A DNA stretch of 41,133 bases from Chlamydiota bacterium. GTDB lineage: Bacteria > Chlamydiota > Chlamydiia > Chlamydiales > Parachlamydiaceae. The number at the start of each line of letters is the position of its first letter. Position 1 is the stretch's first letter. This document shows positions 23,259-31,187 of the stretch, piece by piece. The notes beneath the pieces are model-generated. The model ran no database searches. It was not told the DNA's origin and saw only the letters and a list, made by a program, of their open reading frames with translations. The position numbers were made by a program, and so were the translations under genes. The stretch lies in the NCBI GenBank assembly GCA_013286075.1, contig JABDGJ010000006.1, forward strand, positions 1 through 41,133, given 5' to 3'.

Positions 23259-24473
23259 TTATTTTTTCATGAGAGGTGATTGTAACTCTAAGCTATCTGT
23301 AACGGAGCAGAGTACAATTTCTTTGGCAAGATTCTTCACAGATCCATTCTCTTCTAGGAATTCGTGCCGTTTTAATGATCCCGTTATGTTAATCATAGGA
23401 TCATCTAAAAGTATATAGGAGGGATCTTTACACATACGTACTAAAGTGCCAAAAGCAAAAGGATTTTTTTGTTTTAATGTCGTTAGATCCATACTTATAG
23501 CAGTAAATGCAGATAAAGAGACTAAAGATCCATTTGTTAAAAGCACCATCTTTTCTTGTGGAATATCTGATTGAATATTAGTGGATGATCTTTGTTTAGG
23601 TGGTGATGAGATAGCTTGAGCTTTGATATCTTTCGTGGAACCTTTCTCCATTTTTAAGGCGTCCCAAATATTTATGATGGCTAGAACTGCATTTCTGTGT
23701 TTTTCTAATTTTGCTTTTTTTTCTAGCCCTTCTACCGTGTCTAATAAATAATGGTCCGGATGATCTGTTTCTAGCCATTCCTTAACATCTTCTATATGGA
23801 TAATATCTTTATCGGTAGTGTTTGTTTTTCCGCTTAAAATCTCCTTAAAATCCTGTATATTTGCTCTAGCTTTTATCGTTAAAGCTTGCTTAACTTTGTG
23901 TAAATATTCTGCTTCATATGAAAATTGTGCTTTTTCTATATCTTTGAGTAACAGATGACTATTATCAAAACATGACCAAATGAACCATTTAATCCAACCC
24001 CAGATGCCTTGCGTTTTTTCGATTTCATGAGATTGCTTATAACTTGTAATTTTTTCTTTCAATATAACTAAAACTGCTTTTCCTCTCCTATCACAATATA
24101 TTGAACTTAACCAACCTCGTTGAATCACGGTATGCATAGTTGTAATATCTTGAGGTGAATCGACATTGATTTGATCAGGAATATGTGCAGTTGCACTATC
24201 GGTTTCTTTTTTTATAAGTGCGAATGCTTTCCTTGTTATTCCGTCTAAAGAAATTTTATCACAACTCCAAGTCCATCTAGAATGTTCTCGGCGAAATTGG
24301 TCATATTCTTTGGGAGAGAATAGCACCCAGTTGTCGACTTTTTCTCCCTGCTGTTCTCCTTGTATTCTGTATACACAACGCCCATCAAACTGCCTAATCT
24401 TCCTTTCTAGTTGGTATAGATTTAATTTATTAGTTTGAATTGGAATTAGTGCTTGTTGAAGAGGACCTAACAT
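23259..24473 (-). CDS. Hypothetical protein
   Basis: 404 aa, no recognised family. The N-terminal ~60 residues (LYQLERKIRQFDGRCVYRIQ, then VDNWVLFSPKEYDQFRREHS) look like a small mixed alpha/beta domain; a charged helical middle follows, with one Trp-rich, mildly hydrophobic stretch (GIWGWIKWFIWSCF, about 158-172). The C-terminal part (VLLTNGSLVSLSAFTAISMD) looks soluble. No signal peptide. Its isolated position among accessory genes and lack of recognisable relatives make a lineage-specific, possibly host-interaction role plausible but unproven. Confidence 0.5.
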   Translation of the reverse strand: MLGPLQQALIPIQTNKLNLYQLERKIRQFDGRCVYRIQGEQQGEKVDNWVLFSPKEYDQFRREHSRWTWSCDKISLDGITRKAFALIKKETDSATAHIPDQINVDSPQDITTMHTVIQRGWLSSIYCDRRGKAVLVILKEKITSYKQSHEIEKTQGIWGWIKWFIWSCFDNSHLLLKDIEKAQFSYEAEYLHKVKQALTIKARANIQDFKEILSGKTNTTDKDIIHIEDVKEWLETDHPDHYLLDTVEGLEKKAKLEKHRNAVLAIINIWDALKMEKGSTKDIKAQAISSPPKQRSSTNIQSDIPQEKMVLLTNGSLVSLSAFTAISMDLTTLKQKNPFAFGTLVRMCKDPSYILLDDPMINITGSLKRHEFLEENGSVKNLAKEIVLCSVTDSLELQSPLMKK

Positions 24474-24618
24474 TTTTTGAATACCTGTCTTATTTTATAA
24501 AATAGTAATTTTCTCAAAAACCATACTAAAAATCAACTGTTGTATTGTTTAAAATTAAATATTTTTTTTGATTTTAATTAATTTCTGTTATCAGAAAATT
24601 TAATGAAGGCTTAAAGGT

Positions 24619-25110
24619 TCATTTTTGCCATATTAACTCGATAAATTTGCCACCAGTCATTTTTTCTAATTCACTAGCCTTTAGTTGGAACACTGCAAAT
24701 GGAGTTCCTGCAGCGGCCCATATCCATTCATAATCTTTTAACGATGGATCTAAAAATGTAATGACTTTTTCCTTGTGACCAATAGGCGGCACTCCACCAA
24801 TTGCAAATCCTAGTTTTTCTTTTACAAACTTCCCATCTGCTTTGATGAGATGCATGCCTATGGACTCTTCGATTTTCTTTGTATCCACACGATGAATTCC
24901 TGAAGCTATTACAAGAACTGGGTTGCCAGATGCTTTATCTATAAAACAAAGCGATTTTGCAATTTGAGCTACTTCACATCCTATAGCATTAGCAGCTTCT
25001 TCAGCGGTTCTAGTAGAATCTGGAAGCTCTTTTACAATGCAGTCATATCCATTTTCAATTAAAAACGTTTGCACCTTTTGTGAGCTATTTGAGAGTTCTT
25101 TATTCATCAT
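24619..25110 (-). CDS. YbaK/EbsC-family protein (aminoacyl-tRNA deacylase-like)
   Basis: 163 aa, a full-length YbaK domain. Diagnostic segments are CEVAQIAKSLCFIDK (the strand carrying the conserved Lys), VLVIASGIHRVDTKKIEE and GFAIGGVPPIGHKEKVITFL. The family hydrolyses mischarged tRNAs such as Cys-tRNA(Pro). The protein is free-standing, as in YbaK/ProX, not fused to ProRS. The ATG at 25110 follows AAAGGATCAA and overlaps the DUF2000 stop by 11 bases, so it is coupled to that gene and to the regulator-PhzF gene before it. Not part of the usual chlamydial core order. Confidence 0.88.
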   Translation of the reverse strand: MMNKELSNSSQKVQTFLIENGYDCIVKELPDSTRTAEEAANAIGCEVAQIAKSLCFIDKASGNPVLVIASGIHRVDTKKIEESIGMHLIKADGKFVKEKLGFAIGGVPPIGHKEKVITFLDPSLKDYEWIWAAAGTPFAVFQLKASELEKMTGGKFIELIWQK

Positions 25111-25528
25111 TTGATCCTTTATATAAAGATAATTTTTTCGTCAATTCACTCACAATTTCACGGGGTCCAAATAGAACAAGACCATAATAAATAATATGTT
25201 CTTGTTTAGTCGCAATCGTTCTTGCTTCCTGATCAGCCCATGTTCCTTCGGTCATGGTATTTGTAAATACAGAATATTGAACTCCAGCCTCCTTCGCTTT
25301 GATCAAAAGGTTTTCAATTTTATTCGAATTTTTTTCTCTCAAAATAATAAACGGCATCTTGGAGATATTAGGATAAATAAATCCTTCCGCATTTTTATAA
25401 TCCATCAGATGCAGATCTTCATGTCCCATATGAGCTCCAAATCCTAAAGACATATGAGCGACTGCATTCATGAGGACGCCAGTTTCAATCTGTTTATTGA
25501 CAATAGCGACTAATTTATTGGGAAACAT
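25100..25528 (-). CDS. DUF2000 family protein
   Basis: 142 aa. Matches DUF2000: KLVAIVNKQIETGVLMNAVA near the N-terminus, GFGAHMG, and PFIILREKNSNKIENLLIKA in the middle, with a C-terminal IIYYGLVLFGPREIV. Structures of this family have a peptidyl-tRNA hydrolase II-like fold, but the function is unknown. The start is set by CTTAAGGAGGATTTGAAATG. It lies 12 bases after the regulator-PhzF gene and overlaps the YbaK gene, forming a three-gene operon with a possible theme in amino-acid or tRNA quality control. Confidence 0.82.
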   Translation of the reverse strand: MFPNKLVAIVNKQIETGVLMNAVAHMSLGFGAHMGHEDLHLMDYKNAEGFIYPNISKMPFIILREKNSNKIENLLIKAKEAGVQYSVFTNTMTEGTWADQEARTIATKQEHIIYYGLVLFGPREIVSELTKKLSLYKGSNDE

Positions 25529-25540
25529 TTCAAATCCTCC

Positions 25541-27004
25541 TTAAGTAAGATTAATTTCCGTTGAAAAACAGTGGACGGCTTGGGCAAAAATTTTGGCATG
25601 ATAGCTTTTTTTCTTTCTTGAAAACTCCACTTTCACAACTCCCGGTCTTTCAATAAAATGCCCTTGTTCAACTTGAAAATAATTGACGTTTTTTGACAGA
25701 AGGCCAAATGAGTCTACATAGGCTGTAAGACCTCCTAAAACTGAACCTGTAAAAGGATCTTCAGAAATTCCCACTAAGGGTGCAAAGCACCGCATATGGA
25801 ACTGATTTTTTTTATCAAAAGTTTCAGGGCAAAAGATGCATAAAGCAACAATATCATGCTGTTTAGAAAACTGAGCAAATGACTTAGGATCACACTCAAT
25901 TTTTTTTAAATCATCCAATGAGTTTGCAACTACAAAAAGATCTTTATTGGTTTGTTCGTACATTATTGGGAAAACAGGATTTATTAAATTCTCATCAAAT
26001 CCTGCAGCCTTAGCAACTGCAACATGGGAAACGGACGTCTCTTTTAAATTAATTGTAGGAGCTTCATAAGCTACTTTGATCTCATCGTGATTTTCTATTT
26101 TTGCTTCCATATTGAGGACACCACAAAGTGTCTCTACCTTGAATGGATAAAGACCTTCTTGTTCAGTTCCAAAACGCTTTTCTTTGGCAATCATGAAGAG
26201 CGCTCCTACTGTAGAATGTCCACAAAAAGCGATTTCATGTCCTGTTGGGGTAAAGTAACGCATTTGAAAGGTAGCTTTATTGCTCGAGAGAACAAAAGCC
26301 GTTTCAGATAAATTCAATTCTCTCGCTATTTTGCGCATAGTGGCTTCATCTAGGTCATCTGCATCCAAAACAACTCCAGCTGGATTCCCTCCAAATTTGG
26401 TATTTGTAAATGCATCTACTTGATGTACGTGTACCTTTTTGAAGTCTGCTGTTGTTTTTAAATAGTTGTAAACAGTCGCTCGTGAAATTTGAAGTTTAGA
26501 CGCAACATAAGTTGAAGATTCTTTAAAATCCAATAAACCTTTCTCACGCAAAATTGAAAGAAGTTCTCTTTTGTGCTTTGCTGATATTGCTTGGAGATTG
26601 ATTTTATTCTCGGAAAGATAAAATTGCACAGTTTGATCAATCATTTGCTTCCAAGGATCAACAGATGACTTGGATAAAAAATCAGAAGTAGATTGCATTA
26701 GACCGTTAAGCTGATCTTGAAGATTTTTAAAGTGAGTTAAATCATAGCGTATCCTTAAAAAACCAATCAGCTTTTCCTCTTCATAAAGAGAACAAATCAT
26801 ACTTCTTACATTTCTTCCTACTCTCAAGAATTCTGGAAAAGCTTGGTCAATTGGAGAACTTAAACAATAATCCAGATCTTCTTTGACTGTTGAGAAAGCA
26901 TTAAAAATCTCTTGGATCGAGCCTTCCATGTCAATCAGTGAGCATTCTACTAAAGGATAAAATAGACTTACTAAACTTTGCGCTAAATCTCTATAATTTT
27001 TCAT
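25541..27004 (-). CDS. Fusion of a YheO/DauR-type PAS-HTH regulator with a PhzF-family isomerase
   Basis: 487 aa. Residues 1-115 resemble the PAS-like YheO domain (LYPLVECSLIDMEGSI-type start, GFLRIRYDLT). Residues 140-185 form a helix-turn-helix (KHKRELLSILREKGLLDFKE, then VASKLQISRATVYNYLK). A complete PhzF domain follows from about 190: VDAFTNTKFGGNPAGVV, catalytic Glu234 in LNLSETAFVL, GHEIAFCGHSTVGA, and the C-terminal GISEDPFTGSVLGG. PhzF enzymes are diaminopimelate-epimerase-fold isomerases. DauR-type regulators sense amino-acid-like ligands, so one chain may both sense and convert such a compound; that is inference. Heads the operon with DUF2000 and YbaK. Confidence 0.87.
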   Translation of the reverse strand: MKNYRDLAQSLVSLFYPLVECSLIDMEGSIQEIFNAFSTVKEDLDYCLSSPIDQAFPEFLRVGRNVRSMICSLYEEEKLIGFLRIRYDLTHFKNLQDQLNGLMQSTSDFLSKSSVDPWKQMIDQTVQFYLSENKINLQAISAKHKRELLSILREKGLLDFKESSTYVASKLQISRATVYNYLKTTADFKKVHVHQVDAFTNTKFGGNPAGVVLDADDLDEATMRKIARELNLSETAFVLSSNKATFQMRYFTPTGHEIAFCGHSTVGALFMIAKEKRFGTEQEGLYPFKVETLCGVLNMEAKIENHDEIKVAYEAPTINLKETSVSHVAVAKAAGFDENLINPVFPIMYEQTNKDLFVVANSLDDLKKIECDPKSFAQFSKQHDIVALCIFCPETFDKKNQFHMRCFAPLVGISEDPFTGSVLGGLTAYVDSFGLLSKNVNYFQVEQGHFIERPGVVKVEFSRKKKSYHAKIFAQAVHCFSTEINLT

Positions 27005-27205
27005 TTTTTCATCTCTGGTTAAGATGTAATTTTATTCTAAATTAGAATTTTTGTCAAATTCTAAAATGTTAACCTAAACTCTATTCTGTTCTGTTGATGG
27101 TTCTTGCAATTCCGTATCGATTGAACAACGGTATTATTGTGATGCACGGAATTGACAATTATCAACATTTCAGTTATTGTGGAAAGGTGGAAATCAGGAG
27201 GATTT

Positions 27206-27451
27206 ATGGGACAAGCTCATCATATGGTTCGTTTAAGCTTGGATATTTCAGCCGAACAGCATATGCATTTAAAGATGATAGCGACAAAGAAAGGGATGTC
27301 TATGCGTGAATATATTTTAGAAGCTTTGGCTTTTAAAGAAGCGGCGGAAGAGGAAGAAGATATTGAAATGGACAATGCATCCTTTAGAAAAGGACTAAAA
27401 AGAATCCGTAAAGAACGCCATCAACTCGCAAAAAATCTCTCTAAACGATGA
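27206..27451 (+). CDS. Antitoxin-like protein paired with a Doc toxin
   Basis: 81 aa from the ATG at 27206, directly after AATCAGGAGGATTT, an excellent ribosome binding site. The N-terminal half (HHMVRLSLDISAEQHMHLKM, then ATKKGMSMREYILEAL) has the ribbon-helix-helix pattern of small DNA-binding antitoxins; the acidic tail (EEEEDIEMDNASFRKGLKRI) is typical of the toxin-neutralising part. Its stop overlaps the start of a Doc-type toxin gene (ATGA), the standard arrangement of a toxin-antitoxin operon. The antitoxin looks intact, unlike the toxin. Confidence 0.75.
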   Translation: MGQAHHMVRLSLDISAEQHMHLKMIATKKGMSMREYILEALAFKEAAEEEEDIEMDNASFRKGLKRIRKERHQLAKNLSKR

Positions 27452-27668
27452 CAAAGTTTTTTACTGTTGAACAAGTTATTGAAATTCACGACGCCTTTCT
27501 AGAGGATCATGGAGGATTGCCAGGCTTCGAGATAAAGGCTTACTCATTTCAGCTGTAGAAACGCCTAGAGCATCTATGTTTGGTGAATATCTTCACAAAA
27601 CGATTTATGACAAGGCTATTATAATTACAAAACACCCTCTTATGTCTTGGGAACGAGTTATAGGTTAG
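27448..27668 (+). pseudogene. Broken Doc (death-on-curing) toxin gene
   Basis: Starts MTKFFTVEQVIEIHDAFLED then HGG, a normal Doc N-terminus, but hits TAG at 27556-27558. The next frame continues the protein: LRDKGLLISAVETPRASMFG then EYLHKTIYDKA, as expected for Doc (GLRD.GLL.SA...P). It then ends at 27668 after KHPLMSWERVIG, before the catalytic HxFx[D/A]GNKR motif, which is absent. At least one frameshift and a 3' truncation make the toxin inactive. The truncation coincides with the interspersed repeat at 27623-27640. Doc toxins phosphorylate EF-Tu. Confidence 0.8.
27623..27640 (+). repeat. Interspersed 18-bp repeat, copy 2
   Basis: AATTACAAAACACCCTCT, identical to the reverse complement of 3949-3966. 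It lies where the broken Doc gene loses similarity to its family. Confidence 0.6.
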
Positions 27669-29041
27669 CGGGAATCAATTGTGATTTTTTGATTCATATT
27701 TTTTAAGATAGATAAAGCCACTGCAAATGAAAAAAAAAGTACAAGTATTTTACACATGAATTTACAATCACGAATATGAACATACCGTCGCTGTTTGTGA
27801 GCCAAAGTTTTTGTGTGCTGGAATTTTCTAACTTCTTGGAAAGGAGGGTTACTTTCGAGTTTAACAACCATGACAGTGATATTATCGCACCGAATTTTCT
27901 CAAGTGAGCATGTTCTGAAGGCCTGCTCAGCCAATGATTCTGCAACAATTTTTTCTATGGAATCTGTCGTAGAATTTTTCTGAGAACTTCTTATGATGCC
28001 CCTTACAGTTAATGCTGCATTCGTTGAAGAAATAACATCCCAGAAACCGTCGGTTGCAATAACGAAGAAATTATAACTGCCTGATAACTTAGTAAGATCA
28101 TAAGAAATAATAGATGCACGAGGATTAATTCCCGATAAGTTTTCAGGATGTCCTACAGCTCTTGATACAGCGAATCGCTTTGTACCTTTTCGATGTTTCA
28201 CACGAGAGACATCAGAAAATGTACGTGGATAGATCTTGCCACCTCTTTTGATAATCCCGTTTCTATTTTCCTCTCTATCAGGCTTATGATCGTTACTTAA
28301 AGCTTCTACCTTTCCATTACTATGTATCAAAATCGCTCGAGAATCCCCTACGTTTGCTACCCATAAAGTATTCTTTCCTATCAACGCAGTAATAGCTGTG
28401 CTTCCAGAAAAATGCTTATTTGGTAGATGAGTGTTACATAAAGAAGAAGCTTTGTTCAAATATCTATATTGATCACCTAGATAGACAAATGTTGTTTTAA
28501 GAACATTAAATATGAATGAATCTGATAGAGCTTTTTGTTGTGCTAATGTCTTCTTTAGATACCCAGAAATTTCCTTTTCTAAAAAAGAAGCACATCCTTT
28601 GCCACTATGTCCATCAAACAGACTCAGCTGAATCATCTTCGAACGGTAAACACAAATTTTGCTTTGTGCAAAAGTATCTTCCATTGTTTCGCGATCACCT
28701 TGTAAAGCAGCGACCCACCCATCTTTTATTGCTGTAAGTTTCTGGGATGTATTCCAAACAACATAGCTAACGGTATTGCGAAAAGCAGCAGGAGTAAATA
28801 GATGAGTGTCGTAAATAAAATCATGTAAATAGGTTTGAGCTAATGTAAATTGTTTTTGCAGTTTTTTTTGCAAATCTTGATCTGAAACTTTTACTCGTCG
28901 TCTATTATACTCATAAATTTTTTCAGAAGAAAGCTCTTCAATTGCACTTTCTTGGTCTTTTCTGTCCTTTTCAACACGTTCCGAAAGAATTGCACAAAGT
29001 GTGTTATTTATATATTCGTCTATCTCTAAATCTAAATTCAT
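27665..29041 (-). CDS. PP2C-family Ser/Thr protein phosphatase with C-terminal membrane anchor
   Basis: 458 aa. A helical N-terminal extension (about 1-105) precedes a full PP2C domain: ETMEDTF (Glu121, Asp122), SLFDGHSGKG with metal ligands Asp143-Gly144, GSTAITALI, WVANVGDSRAIL, DHKPDREEN, VIATDGFWDV and RCDNITVMVV. PP2C enzymes are Mn/Mg-dependent phosphatases. The C-terminus adds a basic stretch and one hydrophobic helix (CKILVLFFSFAVALSIL) near residues 430-447 with a short tail, a tail-anchor-like design. The sequence looks more eukaryotic in character (MEDTF, DGHSG) than the short bacterial PppA/Stp type. The role could be bacterial signalling or host modulation. Confidence 0.9.
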   Translation of the reverse strand: MNLDLEIDEYINNTLCAILSERVEKDRKDQESAIEELSSEKIYEYNRRRVKVSDQDLQKKLQKQFTLAQTYLHDFIYDTHLFTPAAFRNTVSYVVWNTSQKLTAIKDGWVAALQGDRETMEDTFAQSKICVYRSKMIQLSLFDGHSGKGCASFLEKEISGYLKKTLAQQKALSDSFIFNVLKTTFVYLGDQYRYLNKASSLCNTHLPNKHFSGSTAITALIGKNTLWVANVGDSRAILIHSNGKVEALSNDHKPDREENRNGIIKRGGKIYPRTFSDVSRVKHRKGTKRFAVSRAVGHPENLSGINPRASIISYDLTKLSGSYNFFVIATDGFWDVISSTNAALTVRGIIRSSQKNSTTDSIEKIVAESLAEQAFRTCSLEKIRCDNITVMVVKLESNPPFQEVRKFQHTKTLAHKQRRYVHIRDCKFMCKILVLFFSFAVALSILKNMNQKITIDSR

Positions 29042-29060
29042 GACACCTATTCCTAAAAAC

Positions 29061-29091
29061 CTGAGTTTTGGGAGATAAACCCAAAACTCAG
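29061..29091. terminator. Hairpin upstream of the PP2C gene
   Basis: Arms 29061-29072 and 29080-29091 (12 bp, CTGAGTTTTGGG) around a 7-base loop. It lies 20 bases before the PP2C start on the minus strand, so it may end the transcript coming from the ruvB-spoIID side or act as a 5' leader structure. Confidence 0.5.
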
Positions 29092-29165
29092 ATTTAAAAT
29101 ATATTTACACAGAGGTAATCTCAAAATTTGGGTTTTTGTTTACTCTGATTGATCGTTGCCCACTT

Positions 29166-29203
29166 AGAGACTGTCCACAAACCATGGTTTGTGGACAGTC
29201 TCT
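29166..29203. terminator. 38-bp perfect palindrome after the SpoIID-like gene
   Basis: Two 19-base arms, 29166-29184 and 29185-29203, are exact reverse complements with no unpaired loop in the sequence (centre CCATGG). It starts 8 bases after the stop of the SpoIID-like gene, fitting a transcription end, but there is no T-run. Its AGAG...CACAAA arm pattern resembles the hairpin after hemW (12 of 16 arm bases equal). Confidence 0.6.
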
Positions 29204-29210
29204 TATGGGG

Positions 29211-30080
29211 TTAGTGGTTTTTTGATTGGTCGATAAGCATAATCGTTGCTTGAGGAAAAGCTTTTGCCAAAATTTGCGCAGCGTGAGCCCCTCCCTGTGC
29301 CATGGCATTTGCTTCTTCCAATGAAATTTTGGCTGTTTCTACGTTTCTAGCTCCGCGATCTTTTGCATCAAATTGTGCCGCAAATGGAGTGGCAACTCCT
29401 TCATAAATGCTTGTCTTACTCATAATCATATGGCGAGTTTGGTGAAGAGCTTCTTCCTCCTGAGGAAAAAGAGAAACCGCCCCAGGATACCTTGTCACTT
29501 GCCCATCCACAGCCCAATAGGTGGTTTTTGGATGAAAAGCTTCGTAGTAGGCGTTCGTTCGAATGACTATAGCGAGAGCAGCTAACACTTCTTTTTCGAG
29601 AGAAACATTTTGATAAGTAGAAAGAAGAGAACCTACATAGTCTTCTATAGGCACATCGACGACAGCGCTCAATGTCGCCCCTTTTTCAATTTCATATATG
29701 TAGAGGGGGTTATTGTATACTTGATCATTCAAAATAATTTGCGTTGTGTAATGCTTTGGGCAAATTTGTAACTGATGCAATCCTGGAAAAGCTTCTCCCC
29801 ATTTTAATCCATCACTGAGAACTTGAATCGTCCGACCTTTTCCACAAAAGCGAGAGCTTAAGTGAGAATTTTCATAAGGATCATGCAAACTATATTTTCC
29901 ATCCACCTGCAAATACGCTGTTTCCACATCATGCAAAACTAATACCCGAATGGTAGGATTTGGTGATCGCTGCCCTGGTATAAAACATCTTGTAATATCA
30001 TCCCAAAGAGTTCCTTGTAAGGGATAATATAAAGAAAAAAGAGCTAATAATAAGAATGTTCCTATTTTTCTTATATTCAT
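29211..30080 (-). CDS. SpoIID/LytB-domain protein (CT041-like)
   Basis: 289 aa from ATG at 30080, which overlaps the ruvB stop (ATGA) and has AAAGGA upstream; ATG at 30089 is an alternative. A signal peptide or anchor is visible at the N-terminus (IGTFLLLALFSLYYPLQG). The SpoIID domain shows in VVDVPIEDYVGSLLSTYQ and LEKEVLAALAIVIRTNAYY, the latter corresponding to the family's AL.AQAV..RTYA stretch with its conserved Arg. In sporulating bacteria SpoIID cleaves denuded peptidoglycan; chlamydial homologues have been implicated in septal peptidoglycan processing. Cotranscribed with ruvB, as in C. trachomatis (CT040-CT041). Confidence 0.85.
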   Translation of the reverse strand: MNIRKIGTFLLLALFSLYYPLQGTLWDDITRCFIPGQRSPNPTIRVLVLHDVETAYLQVDGKYSLHDPYENSHLSSRFCGKGRTIQVLSDGLKWGEAFPGLHQLQICPKHYTTQIILNDQVYNNPLYIYEIEKGATLSAVVDVPIEDYVGSLLSTYQNVSLEKEVLAALAIVIRTNAYYEAFHPKTTYWAVDGQVTRYPGAVSLFPQEEEALHQTRHMIMSKTSIYEGVATPFAAQFDAKDRGARNVETAKISLEEANAMAQGGAHAAQILAKAFPQATIMLIDQSKNH

Positions 30081-31099
30081 CTTTTCCATCCTTTATTAAA
30101 AGTTTTTGATTTTTTTATTTTTTCGTAATGTTCATAACCTAAGTGAGTAACTTCTCTACCACGAGAAGTTCTTTTGAGTAATCCCATCATAATTAAGTAA
30201 GGTTCATAAGCTTCAATCGTCGAAGGTTCTTCCCCGATAGAGGCAGCAATCGTTTGAATTCCCACGGGTCCTCCTTCATAGTGTTCCACAATAATGTGCA
30301 ATATCCTATTGTCCATTTCATCCAATCCCCTTTCATCGATAGACAACATAGAAAGAGCTTGTTCAACCAGTTTTTTATCAATTTGATTGTTATTGCGCAT
30401 TTGAGCAAAGTCGCGAACCCAGCGGAGTAAATGATTTCCTACTCGGGGCGTACCTCTCGATCTTTGAGCAATCTCCATGGCGGAAGGAGCATCAATCACA
30501 ACCTGCAATAGAACGGCCGCTCTTTCTATAATCATTTGGAGAGTTGCTGCATCATAATAGTCTAAACGGCAGGTAAAACCAAATCTCGTTCGCAAAGGCT
30601 CCGAAAGCAAGCCCAGTCGAGTTGTGGCACCGGCCAATGTAAATTGATTGATTTTGACTTGGACACTCCTCGCATTTGGACCACTATCAATCATGAGATC
30701 AAGGGTAAAATCTTCCATCGCTTGGTATAAATATTCTTCAATCGATCGATTCAAACGATGGATTTCATCAATGAATAATACATCTCCCGGCTTCAGTCCA
30801 GTGAGGATACCTGCTAAGTCACCTGCTTTTTCAACCACAGGCCCAGAAGTTACAACCAAATTGGTTCCCATCGCCTTTGCCAAGATATTGGCTAGAGTCG
30901 TTTTTCCAAGCCCCGGCGGTCCGCTAAATAAACAATGCGTTAATGTTTCTCCCCGCTGTTTTGCGGCTCCAATCAACACTTCGAGTCGTTCTCGTATCGC
31001 ATTTTGCCCTAAAAATTGATCCAAAGATTGCGGGCGAAGAGGAACTTCAAAAGGCAAGTCCTGGCGAACCAAAGTAGATTCAATGTAGCTTTTCGACAT
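30077..31099 (-). CDS. ruvB: Holliday junction branch migration ATPase RuvB
   Basis: 340 aa from ATG at 31099. AAA+ domain: Walker A GPPGLGKTT (60-68), Walker B VLFIDEIH (107-114), GATTR sensor region, and the sensor 2 segment QRSRGTPRVGNHLLRWVRD. The winged-helix C-terminal part contains GGPVGIQTIAASIGEEP and RTSRGREVTHLGYEHY. RuvB hexamers drive branch migration with RuvA. The ATG at 31108 (MITMSK) is a possible alternative; the still longer frame to 31216 does not resemble RuvB and overlaps the opposite gene's start. Corresponds to CT040. Confidence 0.96.
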   Translation of the reverse strand: MSKSYIESTLVRQDLPFEVPLRPQSLDQFLGQNAIRERLEVLIGAAKQRGETLTHCLFSGPPGLGKTTLANILAKAMGTNLVVTSGPVVEKAGDLAGILTGLKPGDVLFIDEIHRLNRSIEEYLYQAMEDFTLDLMIDSGPNARSVQVKINQFTLAGATTRLGLLSEPLRTRFGFTCRLDYYDAATLQMIIERAAVLLQVVIDAPSAMEIAQRSRGTPRVGNHLLRWVRDFAQMRNNNQIDKKLVEQALSMLSIDERGLDEMDNRILHIIVEHYEGGPVGIQTIAASIGEEPSTIEAYEPYLIMMGLLKRTSRGREVTHLGYEHYEKIKKSKTFNKGWKR

Positions 31100-31158
31100 A
31101 GTAATCATTCTATAATACAAATAAAACTGTAACAATACGACCCATAAAAAGCAAGATG

Positions 31159-31187
31159 TTGACAGACCCTGTTCTTCTCTATATATG
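31159..31187 (+). promoter_or_regulatory. Possible promoter of the chemoreceptor-like gene
   Basis: TTGACA at 31159-31164 (a perfect -35 hexamer) and TATATG at 31182-31187 with a 17-base spacer. The -10 box overlaps the first possible ATG (31185), which would favour a start further downstream, for instance at 31194. Confidence 0.35.

Noticed and set aside
27094..27309. 71-codon frame before and overlapping the antitoxin
   Set aside because: Wrong frame relative to the ribbon-helix-helix protein that has a near-perfect ribosome binding site.
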